From Volvox africanus (Eukaryota; Chlorophyta; Chlorophyceae; Chlamydomonadales; Volvocaceae): 64,000 nucleotides of DNA. Under the pieces are notes generated by a model. It worked only from the letters and a program-made list of their open reading frames with translations, had not been told where the DNA came from and did not search any database. Location of the stretch: NCBI GenBank assembly GCA_030268105.1, contig BSDZ01000026.1, forward strand, positions 1,058,001-1,122,000, written 5' to 3'. The translations under genes and the position numbers were made by a program. Positions 34,960 to 47,714 of the stretch are shown here, piece after piece (within the stretch, counting starts at the first letter, position 1; every line of letters starts with the position of its first letter).

Positions 34960-35777
34960 ATGTCTTGCTTAAACTGCTCCATCCGAGGCATCGGCGCCTT
35001 ACGTGCAAGTCCCAGCCGCCCGCTGAGGCGCGTTCGGCAGATTGTGCCGCGAGCAGCGGAGGTGAGTCCATCACTTGGTTGGCTGGTTCAACCAACCATC
35101 GGGATGAACTCTTCTCCTCACCATAAATGTCGCTCTACTCTATACATTTGAATCTCATTGGAAATTGTTGTATGAAAAGTTTAGCGACGTACCTGATGGA
35201 AAGCTTGCGGATGCGAAGCAGGCGAAGCAAGACGCTGCGACGACTAGCGGAACGTCGCCATCATCCGGTTCAGATAAGCCAACCTTTACGCGTGAGTTCA
35301 CGGCGAATGGAGCGCGCATCATTGAAACGGACGGGAAGCTTTCGGGCCCTGAGGATGAGAAGGACTTCTGGGAGGGAGAAAACATGGCGGTGAGTTGATT
35401 TTAATCTCTTGATGGCGATTCACCGACTAGAAGCGGAACTGCCAATTTAGAAGCCTCCACACGTAATGACCATTGTTCAGGGTCGCCTCCCTCCCGCCCT
35501 TCCCCTCCCCCCCCCTCCTCCTCCTGGGTGTCTCTCCCTTTAATCTACTTCCGCCGAACGACAGACATTCGGCGAGGTGATGGAGCGCTTCTTCATTCCC
35601 GGACTGGTCGTTCTGGGGCTCATCTGCGGAGGCATTGCTGCTCGATCCTACAATGATGAGGCGGACGTGTTCATCTCTCCGCCCCCGGGACCCGATGCGG
35701 ACGTGGTGGTCATCCCAGCAGGCGCACTCGCACCGGCGCCGGTCATCGTGGAAGCACCGGCCGCCCCGGTGAAATGA
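34960..35777 (+). CDS. Probable plastid-targeted single-pass membrane protein, unknown function
   Basis: Three exons, 34960-35061, 35180-35389 and 35565-35777, join in frame to 174 residues. The first 34 residues are rich in Ser, Arg and Ala with almost no acidic residues, ending VRQIVPRAAE, which looks like a chloroplast transit peptide. The middle exon is hydrophilic and contains FWEGENMA. The last exon has a membrane segment, FFIPGLVVLGLICGGIAA (about 112-129), and a Pro/Ala/Val-rich tail. I do not recognise the family by name; it resembles short conserved thylakoid or envelope proteins of the green lineage. The acceptor at 35179 lacks a clear pyrimidine tract, so the start of exon 2 is the least certain junction. 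Confidence 0.75.
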
Positions 35778-36100
35778 TCCGAGTAAAAGAAGCAACCGGG
35801 TTTCCAAGTGCTCAAGCATGACCGTACATACGCATACACATACACATTGCCGGGGCAAGGTCGGTGTGATGAGTTGCGCTGCTGCTGCACCCTTAATAGA
35901 GGCGACACACACGCCGCCGCTGCCACCACCACTGCGGAGTTGCACACCCCGGCCATACGTCCGCGGGTTTTCCCCGCGTGAACGAATAGGTGAAAGGACG
36001 AAATGGTGTTCATGTACGTGCTTTTTATCTTCTACCCCGGTAGAGGGTCAGTGGGTGCGGCTGTGAGGCGAAGTCAGTTTGTGTCATCGGTGTGGTGATG

Positions 36101-36118
36101 TGTAATGGTGTTGTGTAA
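36101..36118 (+). terminator. Two TGTAA candidate polyadenylation signals
   Basis: TGTAA at 36101-36105 and 36114-36118, about 325-340 bases after the stop of the plus-strand membrane protein gene. They suit the 3' end of that gene. Confidence 0.5.
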
Positions 36119-37600
36119 GCGAGTGGCTTACCGAACGAGTGAGGGACGGTGTTAATTTGGGGTTATTTGCCCAATTCTTAATTGGGGGTCATCATCGAGA
36201 TGTTTGGCACGAGTATGGAGGAGAGTCATTGGGTCCAGCGTCGCAGGGAAATAAGGTATGGGAAGGAAAGAGAACGGTTGAAGACTTGTTATCAGCGGGG
36301 ATGGAAGGGGGGAACATGGAAGGAGCGGGGAGGGGTCAGACGTAAGATGACGTAAACATTAGGGACCTACCTCATGCCTCATTGGGATTGTACCACCATC
36401 ATGGGGTGTGCTGGTCGCGAGCCCTACCTCACTTGCTGATGGGCTCCCGTGTCGTGGGTCCGTTGTTTACTCTTCCACCTCTCATGCTCCCACCCCGTGG
36501 GTGGCTGTGCTCTGTTCCGTTGCTTGTCCTCACAGCCCCTGCGTGGGCTTAAGTGGGTGTATCATGGCTGGTGGATAGCGGCCGTCTCCCTTCCCTTCTT
36601 CCTTGATCACCGGGGACGGAGGCTCAGAGCGAAGGAAAGAACCTCTGACGCACGACCAAGCATCCAGGGAGGGAATTGTGTTTTGCCCCAACTGAAGCTT
36701 AGCTATGTCGTCTTTCCGACACACATAGGCCCCAGGTAGAGGCTACCCACCCCGGCTGGGTAGTTGTGGGTGTACACTGCCCACTCACCCACCCTGCCTG
36801 CTGTGGAGTGCGATGTCTTACGTATTGCAGGTGCTCACATATGGTACAAACAGCCCAGCGGGCGATTCTGAGTGTTCACGTGCTGTGTTGTGACGCACGG
36901 AGGTGGTTCAGTCCTGCTCTGTTCATAGATGTGAAAGCCTGAAAGGGTTCACCAAGTGCCCGCGGCGGTGTCGGAGCTGCTATTGCTCTCTGTCTAATCC
37001 CACCAGTGGTCGTAGTCTGTGTACGCAAGCGAAAAAACACTACACACGTAAAGATTTACATGCCGACTTATGCGTGTGTTCCACAACGGGAGATGTGGTG
37101 GAGTAGAAAAAGGCGGTACTCTCATGATGCTGTTATCTTCTGTGGACTAAGGAGCTGATGTAAATGTGTTTTGTGGGTTCTTGCAGAAGGGAGAGACACC
37201 GCGTACCCTGCGGTATCTTCACGACAGCGAAAACTTGATACTGATGCGTGATGGTCCTTACTAAAAAATGGCAATCTACAACTTCAGGAAAGCTTCTATA
37301 AACCCAAACATAAACTTCCCCGGCCCTGCAACCAGAAAACAAAGGTGACAAATATTATGTCATACCACATCCTATGTACGACTGTCTTGAGCAGAAAACG
37401 AGTTCTGTTGAAAAAGACAGGCCTTCACACCCCCATCTTTTGGTGCTCTTACACACCTATACCATATCTCCAAAAGTATCTGCCCGCCTCAGTCTGTGTC
37501 CGAACTTTCGAGCTCCACTCCGCAGTTGATGGAGCTAGCAAGCCCTGGTTCGGGTCCCATATCATATAGGTTCGTTACAACATAGCCGTACCCCTCCAGC
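36119..37600. other. Intergenic or 3' region without a recognised gene
   Basis: No feature with good support. A segment near 37215-37251 on the minus strand, flanked by AG and GT, could be another exon of the unrecognised minus-strand gene. It is too short to be sure. Confidence 0.35.
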
Positions 37601-37620
37601 CTTCCAGTCTCTAGCACTAC

Positions 37621-40600
37621 CGCAGCACACAGTACGGTGAGCCCTTTGTGACAACATCACCATCGCCATCGCACATCCTGATGGACGAGAGCTCCATGAG
37701 GAACAGTCGATATGGCATGTGGGTTGATGTAGGTGGGATAGGGATTTCAAGATCACCTCCAGAAGAACTATTGCCCATCCTAGCGGCTTTTTCCCGCAAG
37801 AAGATCAATGCCGGAATGTTTTAGGAGTACAGCAACTCATCTTGTCCTGGGTTCTTGGGGGTTGCATGAATCAATGGGAAAAGCTGCACACACATACACA
37901 TACTAGAGCATTAATTCCGCAGATTCCACTGGATGCTGGCAGTGGGTGCTGAAGCACCTGCCGGAAAATCACTGATTTCGGAGAAGTCAGCTTCCCCAGG
38001 GACTGGGTGAACGGATGAGGGTGCCCCGAAATACAGGGGAAGGTAGGGAATGCCAGGTAGTGGCCACGGGTGAAGCCAACCCCTCTTATTCCCCACACGA
38101 TACTCTGACCCAATCTTTCTTATGGGGATATGGATGAACGTCGCCCTGTGCCGCACTGCTTTATTGATGGAATCAGATGGAAGGGGCCCAATCAAATGAG
38201 CCCAGTCCCAGTCACGTCGGCAAGGCAGCCTGCCTACCAGCAGTACCACTGTGATTTGGTGATGGATGTAAACATGACAACAAATATGACACGGCAGCGG
38301 CAGTACCTTAAGTCGCTCTAGGTGTTGCCCGCCTCTCGGTACGAGAAGACAGGCGACCGAAGAGGTGGCGGCGGAGGCTGTGGCGGCAGAGGCAGCTGTG
38401 TTCGAGGTGGGGGTGGCGTATGAGTAGCTTACCAGTTGATGAGTTGGCCGTTTGGAACTCGATAGAGGAGTGCCATGGCGTGACCGAAAGGCTCTTCCAA
38501 CCCCTGAAAGAGTGCCTGCCCGTCCCTTGAGCCCTGGACTGGGGTCCTCATCTCCAAGGGGGACCGGGAGGGGATGGAAGGCTGAAAAGCCGCCACAGAG
38601 TGGGGCGCACCTCTGTCGCTACTTTCTGTACATCCGGTAGAACTAACTTCCACCACCACTTTGGGTGCTTGTCATGGCGTTGATATTCCACTTAGTTTCA
38701 TTGTGAGTAATTCTGTTATTGTTGTTAATTATGTTGCGCCTGTTTGCCTCGGCTGAAACTTGGTGCAGCTGCGCCTGCATGCGTGCAAGTTCAGGTGCAG
38801 CCGCCTGGGAGTGTTCCGCCATCGCCTCCACAGCCTCCTCTAGCTCCTCAGCAACCAGCTGCGCGCAGCGGAAATGGAACTGCCACACTTAAATGAAGCA
38901 CATATGAAATGCAAGCAACGTGCATACAGAGGAAGGCCGTATGTGCCCAGAAGTAGCTTCCATGCTGCTGTCCTTACTAGCTGAACTTGTGTCTGGCACA
39001 TCGTACTCGTGCAGATGTGCTTCAAGTCACGCAACTGGCAGGTTTATTCCACTGGCTGCACCTCAGTACCCTAATTTTCGTTCGTCCAGCCCATCAGCCC
39101 TCACTCAATCCACGCTCGCTCGTCTAGCAGCAGAGGGCCGTACCCTATCTTTATCTTGACAGTCTATTTCTCATATCCTGCCTGACCCGTGAGATAAAAT
39201 TTGCTCCATACCTTCCGGACATCATTGCCACCATTTCTGGCGTCCCGGATTTCATGAAACCAGTTGAAGAGTCACAGACATAGTTAAATAGTGTCGCAGT
39301 AACGCTCCTCGGGGAGCTTTGTTACCCCAATGCATCAGGTCTTGATCTGTGTACTCAGTGCACTGGCCGGCTGAGCCTAGCTTGCCGTTTTTCCTTTTCT
39401 TTGTTTATGATGGCTACTGCGCTTCGGTGACTTGGGTCTTTTCGATGTTTGGCATGGCTTCCTGTCTGCCGCCAGGTTGAAGGCACGCTCCTGGGTTAAA
39501 ACGTTCTGCTCCACCCCCACCTTAGTAATAGTAAAAGTCCTAATCAGAGTGAGGGAGTGGGATGTGGTCATGATGTAACCACAGGGTGCATGAGATCATA
39601 TGCTTGGCTGACGTTAGTTGTAACGTGGCGCATCATTCTGGACGCCTGCGTCGCTCGCAGAATGCAACGCCACCTATCCTTCCTGTACACCATTCATGTT
39701 GGAAAGTTAAAAGTTATATGGCGAGCAGAATGCCATGAAATTGATACAATCAATGATGATGCAGGGAGACCAAGACATCAATCACAATTACACATCCGCC
39801 TGACGGCTCCGAAACCCTTTCAATCTGCAATTAAAGAAAACCATGGACTACACAGCATTGACGAAATCCAGTGTCCCAGCCCCCTTACCACAGCAGTTTC
39901 TCCCTGTCGCGCTAAAGCCCGCGTTGTGTCGATCATGTTGGGCGCGCAACGTTGGACGTGCTCCTGGGCAATTCATGCGTCACATTGTCTCAGATTACGA
40001 AGCACGGGCATCCTATGGTTAACTTTTATGCTTACCGCGACAGCCAATAATCCGCGTTGCGGTTCGGTCGCAAGCAGCTGAGGAACAAGTAGCAGGCCTT
40101 CACTCAGTTGAGTGACTGCAAAATATGGAAACGGAGGTATAACAAACTCGATTGGACGTGTAGGTTGTTGGGAAAAGTCCAAGGAGCTCCAACCTGTTGC
40201 CGCAAGCTGCTCCGCGGGAGCTGGCCGTGGTCGGAGCATGATAGGAAGTTTCAAGTTATAAAGGGCAAATACAATTCATGATCAGCGGAGCAGACCTTGC
40301 TTTCAGGTGCAGGACGTCGTAGGAGAAGGAATCTGTCGGTCGTGTAGTACACAGCGTACTGTCGAGGTTCGCGAGCAGTCCCTGAGAAGCAGTACCTCCC
40401 TTTAAAACGAGCAACGTCTTACTTCACCTCCCTCGCTCACCCTTGAGAAGTGGGACACGTTCACTTGCAAGGGACCCATCTCTGTGTGAAGTCTTCTGAT
40501 CAACGCATGGACAGCCCCGGAAGGTTCGAGGATGCCTTGACATCATTTCCTTAGTGGCTAGAATGAGTTGTAATCGGTAACGCTAACGCCGAATTCATTA

Positions 40601-42054
40601 AACCTGATGGCTATGCTCAGGTCCTCGCAGTGTCATGCAGTATGGACATCATTGTATCCCTGGGCAGGCATGGTACCAACTGTCCCATGATAACAGATAC
40701 CGCGCATCCGGTAGGGAACCAGCGGCACAGCGCTGCCGCTGGACGATGCAATACCCGGCAGCCTGGGTTGATACTCCGCCCTGGGTTGATGAAATCAAAC
40801 CCGTTTTACCGCCTTCTCTCACATCACAGGGGTTGTGGCCCTTGCGTGTCTGGCGTGGCTCAATGTGGTCTCCGTCCCAGATGGGCCGTGGACTGAGCTG
40901 ACGGCAGCTGTTGATATGATGTGAGGGGAAAAGGCTGCTCAGGTCAGTGGCGACATGACGTCACTGTGTGTGTATGCAGTCAGTGCCGTCGGCCTGTCCA
41001 TTCTCCCCCTCCCAAGCAAATTCGTGTACAGACCCCTTATCACATTCCTGTATCGCACTTTACCAGCGTTCAGCTTATGCGCTATAGTTTTTAACGAGTG
41101 GCGGGAGCGCCACACACTACCCGCATAGGCAGGCTCGCAGTCTGGATGCCGACAGTATCCTTTTGGCCCACATTTCATTAAGGCAGTCAGTCTACCCAAG
41201 CGCCAAAGTTACCGCGGCAGCAGCTCCAACCAAAATCGATGCTGTCACGCTTATTCATCCCAAGTATTGTATGGGTGATAAAAAGTCGTAGATTGTTTAG
41301 GGCTGAGGCCGCCAGGCGGCTGTGCGTAGATTAAGCATTACCAAGGAGAAGCCAATTCAACCAGGAGTGCCTCCCCCGGGTAGACTCACTTTCCCCTTGT
41401 TGATACGTTCATCATGGCTATTGCAGAGCCGCGCTTGCATTGTCCGATTGAAGAGGTCCAGACCGTCTTCACGAGTGCCATTGCACCCGCAGATCCGCAC
41501 CCACAAACTCGCCCGTTTTTCGCCCACATACGTCTTGCAAAAAGGTGATTCTGGAAACGATGTCACAGATATCATTCACGGACACATAAATTAACGATTC
41601 TGGAGCTAAGCAATGTAATGGCAGACAGCAGTTGCAGACTGCGGCTTTAGGGCCAAGCGATCAAACACAGCATGTGGTCAGCGGAGACGCGGATTTGGCA
41701 ACCCTGCCTATGTCGTGTGCAAATAGACATAGCGCGTTTCCACCGCCCAAATGGAGTGGCGTTCCTTTCCCGCTACCACCGCGACCGCCAGGGCACCTTA
41801 ATACTTTCCCAAGTCTTGCAGACTACCAGGTTCACTCCATTCGGATTAAGTAATACTACTACCCCTACCTGTGCTGCAAAACCCTAAAATCCTAAAAAAA
41901 TACGCAGCGCCAGTGAATCCCCCAATCCTGCCAGTCCTGCATTTCCTCCATAGGTATATATGATACGCGCACAACCCACCCCAAATGATAATGTCATGCA
42001 GAACGCAATGCGCGTCGTACGTCTGCTGGCCCTGCTACGGGCAGAGCTAGCCAT
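37621..42054 (-). CDS. Unrecognised multi-exon gene, partly resolved
   Basis: I do not recognise the product. Coding-like exons with splice sites, mostly in matching phase, are 41980-42054 (start, MASSARSRASRR...), 41390-41533 (YVGEKRASLWVRICGCNGT, donor GTGAGT), 40036-40115 (TQLSEGLLLVPQLL), 38760-38879 (helical, AQLVAEELEEAVEAMAEH), 38433-38503 (EEPFGHAMALLYRVPNGQ), 38097-38229 (RRDWDWAHLIGPLPSDS), 37904-38002 (SPKSVIFRQVLQHPLP) and one ending at 37621 (PYRLFLMELSSIRMCDGDGD). At least one exon between 40116 and 41389 is missing, and so is the 3' end. The start of the 37621 exon does not fit the phase of the preceding one. The N-terminus is Arg/Ser-rich like an organelle presequence. The 38760 exon suggests a coiled coil. 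The last exon is vaguely C2-like, but calling it so would be guesswork. Confidence 0.45.
40630..40900 (+). other. Coding-like open frame on the plus strand
   Basis: A frame opening at 40635 has a composition like real protein (Trp/Pro/Tyr-rich, including MQYPAAWVDTPPWVDEIK). It falls inside the gap between two exons of the unrecognised minus-strand gene. It could be a fragment of an old gene or mobile element. No family is recognised. Confidence 0.2.
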
Positions 42055-42699
42055 GTTTCGCTGAGGCATTCACGTCTGCAGTACGCGATCACCACGCTGT
42101 GCCACACGACGTCTCCATGACACGGAAGGCGCCCCTTCTCCCTTCCTGGAGAGCAAACGTGTGGGACGCGCGTGCTGCGCGGCGATGTTTGCCTCGACCT
42201 AGCATCTCACCGAACATGTTTGTAAACTCGGCTTTGCATATCGGGACTTTTTCCCAAAATACAGTTGGGGCTTTTGCCCAAGATAATCCCTCACCTTGTG
42301 CGCCTTGGCATGCAGCTGCGCAGGGTCTTTGGCTGCATTGTTAGTGCTCTTCGTCGCCTTGCTATCGCCATTCCCCAAGCCGGGCGCGCTCCCTCCTCGT
42401 CCACACCTCGTTCCTCATCCCCTTCCTTGATCCCCCACGCATCCACCTCAGGGCTGCCCGGGGCTTCATCTCCAATGAAGGTTCTGCCCAAGCCTCAACC
42501 TCCCATGGCATGTGCATTGACCCTTTCCCCTGGGCGTTGCAACTCCCGTTGCCGCCCCTATCGACCCCGCACACATATCGTGGTCTGGGTCCGTCTTTTT
42601 CGGGATGATTACGAGACCAACAACCCAGCTCTACCCCACCTTACCCCATTCCCCCCCTCGCAACCAGAGCCACACACCGAGTCGCACTCCACGCCTCCC
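42055..42699. other. Intergenic region between the unrecognised gene and OSCP1
   Basis: About 0.65 kb that must hold the 3' UTR of the OSCP1-like gene and the promoter of the unrecognised minus-strand gene. Nothing else is seen. The open frame from 42265 upward is not supported. Confidence 0.5.
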
Positions 42700-45600
42700 T
42701 CATGCATTGTCCATGAGGTCAAGCAGGTCCGCCTCCCCGGCGTTGGAACCCTTAGCGGCATCGGTAACCTTCATGGTCTTCATCACGTCGCTGAGGTGCT
42801 GGTCGTTTTTGCCACCGCTGAAGGCCAGGCTGGAGACCTTCTTGGTGCTCGCCGGGAGCTCTGGGCGGGAAGGGAGGGTATAGGAAAGTGACGGAGGAGG
42901 GAGGATAGCAATCGAACAAACGGGAGGGAGGGAGGAGAAGTGGAGATGGTATGCGAGCAGTAAGAAGCCTCAGCCTTAGTAGTGTTGAATTGTTTGGATG
43001 AAAATGTGGTTTAGGAAACAAAGTGACAAGTGGGTTGTGATCGGCGAGGACCTGATCACGAGAGATATCTCAAACAGTATTGGGATTTGACGGTGTTTGG
43101 CTGCGTGGGTGGCTTAAGAGGGTCTGGTTGCAGGGCTCAGTTGCGGAGCGCAGCGGAACAGAACAGCATATCCCCAGCCCTTCTGGTGGTTGTGGTTGTG
43201 GTGCAGCTGGTGCTCCCATATCTCCGCCGCCTCTGCCTCTACTTTTTTAATCAAATTCATCAATAAGGAAACGAATGACGCATGCTTCGTCGCCCGGGAT
43301 GACGCACACTTCTTCTCTCCTACATACAAGCACACGACACATCTCCATCTGGTCCCGCCTTCCTCCCCCATTCCCTCTCACATCTCCTGTTTCTCATTTT
43401 CTCATCCCAGAGGAAAAGAACCAGCCCCAGGCGGTCGCTTGTCAACTCCTCCTGCGCCCCTCCGCCACATTATCTTGCAGCCTCAAGGGGGCTTTATTCG
43501 TTTCCCCAAAACCTGAATTGAGCCCTAAAACCCTGAAGATTATGTTGTTCATGTTTCCTTCGCTCACCCGGACCCAGGTCGTCGTCTCCGAATATGTTAA
43601 GTTTGAAGTTGTCGGCAGCGGGCGCCTTGACCTTCAGTAGTGCGGACAGGTACGCAAACTCGTTTGCCCCCATGCTGCGCCGGTCTGCATACTCATCGCC
43701 CATCTGGGGTGGGAAAGCAAGACACGGACGCCGTCACATCAACCGGGCGGCTGGGTAACCCGTTCGGTGTTAGGCTGCCGATGAAGCTACAGATTACAGT
43801 GGAAAACGAAAAGTTGAGTACGTGAGTTAATTGAATGGAATTGCGAAGGAAAGCCCAACGCAATGCTGGTTATGAAACCAGAATGTACTCGCTACGGCGC
43901 GGGTCACTTGAAGAAACAAGTCGAGCGTATCAAAACGAGTAGAAGTGTAGAAGTGCAGAGGTGTACACGAGGACGACGGGCTACCCCTACATGGGTTCTG
44001 ACGCTCGTCCGCCCTCCTCGCACTCCATCTCCATCCTCCGGTTCCCCCTCTAAAGATCCTATCGAGTACTCTTCCCCCTGAGGAGCTTCTTTACTGTCGG
44101 GATGAAACCACCCGGGCGAGCTTAACCAAAGGACAGCCTAGCAATATTGTAACCATCCCCTCAACAAAAACATCATCATCATCATTATCCTCTCTCCTAA
44201 AGCAGCAGCATTGCTCTCCAACTGGGTACTGACGCGGACGCACCGTTTTGTAGTCTTCCTCTGGCTTGAGCGGTCCAGTGATGGCGTCGCCTTTGCGCGG
44301 CGGGGGTACCACCTTGGCACGTTCCTTGTTGTAGAGGTTGGACCCCAGCGGAACGGGGTGCACGAAAAACTCCTGGCGGTCGATCTGCACGGTTTGGGGA
44401 AGCACAATGACTCATCATCATCATCATAAATATAATCATTATCATTATCATCATCATCATCATCATCATTATAATCGTTATCAAATATTATAAACGTTAT
44501 CAAATGTCGCAATCGAGAGAAGGCAATGGTAAACTAGCAGGTCGGTCCTCACCGATGCGCTCTTAACCTTGAATTTTTCCTGTCCTTCCAATGCACCCGA
44601 CATTGCGTACGTGGTGACGGTGCCCACGTAGTCGTTATGGGGAGATGGCAGAATGATGCGACCCAGGGACGACTGGATGCCCTCCTGCGCAGCCATTTAG
44701 ACAAGGGGCGCGGGGAGAAAGCGAGAGCGCGAAAACTGCAGCTTGGACGCATGCGAGGTGCAGCTGATACTGGGAGGGACTCTTCGGGTTTTAAAACCTT
44801 AAGGCGGGGGAGTAGGGAGTATCCCCGACACCCGTGATCAAACCCTACACCCACAACCATCAACCAGCCCTGTCCCCAAACGGCCCCAAGCCAACCCAAG
44901 TGTGGCCCCAACCTAGCCCTAGCTGCACCTGTAGGAGCAGGGACACCTTGACCCTCTTATCCTGGAAGAAGCGCAACAGCGTCTGGCGAATGAGGTGGCC
45001 CTGTCCCGCTGGAAGGCCGCGGTAGTTCTTGTTGACCAGCGCCTCCACGGTCCCGATGAGCGGAGCAGAGGACTTGTCCGGAAGCGTGTCCACAATGGAG
45101 CGGATCGTTGCAAGATGCAGCAGCGTTACCTAGCAAGGGAGAGGGGCCTCTCTGTTTTGCCATTCCGTCCGCCGTTTCTTACCAGCAAAATCACTCAGCC
45201 GCCTCCAAGCCCCCCAATAACCCTGAATGCCCCCCAAGTCCCTCGAACCCAAGAAAGAAGCCCTTCCTTCCATTTTCCGGCCCCGAATCATTCGTACGTC
45301 GCACATCCACAATTCCCTACCAACCCACCATGCGGGCGCGTCCTAACCGTCCGAAATGATATTTCCCCCATACCTCCTTGGAGTTCGTAAATAGGCCTTA
45401 CTTTTATCGGAATAAAAGGGTGTTATGTTATCATTGTCTGTTTTCTCCCCTTTGCCTTGCAGCGGAGTTCAGTTAAGGTAGCTGCCAAAACCAATCCGGT
45501 TACATGCTCGTGGCGTCTGCAGGTATAGCTGACACATGAAGTTGTCTCAAACGCCGAATGGGCATATACAGTCACTAAATAAAACGAGGGACAGATCCTT

Positions 45601-47047
45601 GTTCGTTAAACATTTTATTCTTCTTCTTTTGGAATGCTTTGTTTTAACAGTTTGCTAGGATTCCACAGTCGCTAAATAAGACGGAACGTATATGACCGTT
45701 GTCGTAGAACATCTTTCCATGCACCATATAACATATATAAGCTTATAAGGTCGGGGGCGGTCCGCTCAGGACTGGCCCTCCTTTCATACATCCAAGTTCC
45801 TGTCCACTCTTTTTGCTATGTGCCCCCAGCCTTGTGCTATGTTCAATGCCCCGCCCCTTCCTGCGCTCTTTTCCCGCCCATGTTCCCCTCCTCTCCCCGC
45901 TTTCCCCCCCCTCCTCCCCTACGAGTCACGATTACATGTAACGTGCAGCGAAATTGCGGTCTCATGAGTGGGCAAGCATATGCGGTGTAGTTTTACGTGA
46001 TGACGGAACATTTACTTTTGAGTGTCAATTACCGCTTGACCTATCTCGCGTGTGGACAAGCAGAAAGGTGGACGTCCTCATCCTTAAGTTTCTTAGGGTT
46101 TCCTAAATCCTAAAACCCTGCCTTGATGCAAGATGAAATGACAATATTACGTAAAACATCCCAAAGGAAATTGTGCCACTAGATCTATGCGAATCTAAAT
46201 CGACATGGGCTGCTCTGGACATTGCTGTCGTTAGCTTGTCGTAATAAATGTGCAATCGCCCCAGTGCCCACCTCGAGCATTTGGTGCAGGTGTGTGGAGC
46301 ACAGAAGCTGGTACTTGAAACCCATCATCATCAGATCAAACAGCTTGTCCATACTGCCGCGGGAGGGATTGCGAGGTGCAAGACTTGTCTAAACCCGTCA
46401 ACACACAATAGTATCGAGGGACGGATGGGTACTTGTGGTTGGTATTGCGAGCAAGGACTAGCCCGCAGGAAAGGTGAAATGGTTACGGATGCGTCTCCGA
46501 GGCAACCCTAACCTTCTCCCTATCTGAGGTAGGAAACACCAATATGCGCTTCAATTGAGCATCGTTGTTGCTTGTCTTCAAGGATACGAACCACAAGATG
46601 CGTAACGGCCTACTCTGGCCGAGCCAGAAACGCGTATTTCGACCAGCTAGAAGGGAGGATGAACAGGCGGTAAGGTGCAGTCCCTTCATAATACGGCAGA
46701 AGCTCGTATCATTTAGTTGTTAGTTTTAAATCACCCTTCTTGTTTAATGGGTTGCGCACATTGTAAGCAGCGGAAGGGGGTGAAGCATACCTCGACTCGC
46801 TTAGCCTCATGATGCTGGAATGGGCCAGCCGATCAAAAATTTTCCGCGTTTGTGAAACCGTGAAGATGTCCTGGGGTGCGAACAGCTTATCCACGTATTC
46901 TGGGTCGAACATTGTCCTGATCACGTCGTTCAGGACCTTGCAGCTCTTATCCGACGGTATATTTTGAGCTTTTAAACGTTGATCTAGAATATATACCATT
47001 TCACATCCCAGGTTAACAACAAGAAGAGGCATCGCAAGCTGGGACAT
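42700..47047 (-). CDS. OSCP1: Organic solute carrier partner 1 (OSCP1/NOR1) homologue
   Basis: Seven exons: 46791-47047, 46272-46353, 44929-45129, 44553-44684, 44244-44384, 43568-43703, 42700-42860. They join in phase to 369 residues, the usual family length. The N-terminus (MPLLVVNLGCEMVYILDQRL, then IPSDKSCKVLNDV) is the OSCP1 hallmark. Also present are DKLFDLMMMGFKYQLL, GHLIRQTLLRFFQDKRVKVS and the acidic end ADLLDLMDNA. In animals OSCP1 modulates organic solute transport and is found at basal bodies and cilia; in algae it is conserved with the flagellated lineage, so a ciliary role is likely but inferred. There is no signal peptide. A large intron (45130-46271) separates exons 2 and 3. 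The gene is head-to-head with the plus-strand gene that follows. Confidence 0.95.
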
Positions 47048-47714
47048 TTTTATCAGACAGACACAAGTAACGGAACTTCGATCTTTTTAGCTGATGATTG
47101 GACAACCTCACGATTGCAGAACCAGCCCATCACGTTGGGACTTTGGGACTTCAGAAGCAAACGTCGTACCACAATTTTACGATACGTTTGTGCTAATAGC
47201 GTTGGTTTCGTTATTTCTTAAGCAAATTATTTGGCTTAACCTATCTCTCTTATCACAACTTCTGACCTTCAAGCAACGCGTTGCTTAGGCCACCTCTACA
47301 ACGTCGCGGGCACAATAAGCAACAAGGCAGGTTGTTGGTCCGATCGCATTATTTATGCGGTTTAAAGCTTTTAGCATTAAGTCTTTCCTTAAAACTGTCG
47401 CCTATCATGCGCTCTTATACAAGTCCTTACTCCTTAGAAGCCAGATAACATTGTTTTTAGCCAGCTCTTGTATCCACGGTGCATTTTTATTATCTGACAG
47501 GGTGATGATCATGTTTGCAGGGAAAGCCTGGGACAGTAGCCCAGAAACCTTTGCGGTGAACCTGCTTACCCAATCGCATCGGGTTCAAATCCAGATTGTT
47601 GCTGGGTTCTATACAGCTGTAACATTTCTGGCTCTGGGATTGAAATAATCCTGGTTTGGCCGCGGACGTATTTGCGTGCGGCCCCTCGCCCACCAGCCTT
47701 AACGCTCCGCAAAC
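47048..47714. promoter_or_regulatory. Region between divergent OSCP1 and the long plus-strand gene
   Basis: Probably contains promoters for both directions. A plus-strand frame at 47355-47648 begins with a hydrophobic, signal-peptide-like stretch (SLLLRSQITLFLASSCIHG). It could be the true first exon of the plus-strand gene, but I could not find splice sites that join it in frame. Confidence 0.35.

Noticed and set aside
38433..38879. Idea that the unrecognised minus-strand gene encodes an SMC-hinge (DMS3/SMCHD1-like) protein
   Set aside because: The resemblance rests on a few residues after a coiled-coil exon, and the downstream exons do not fit that family.
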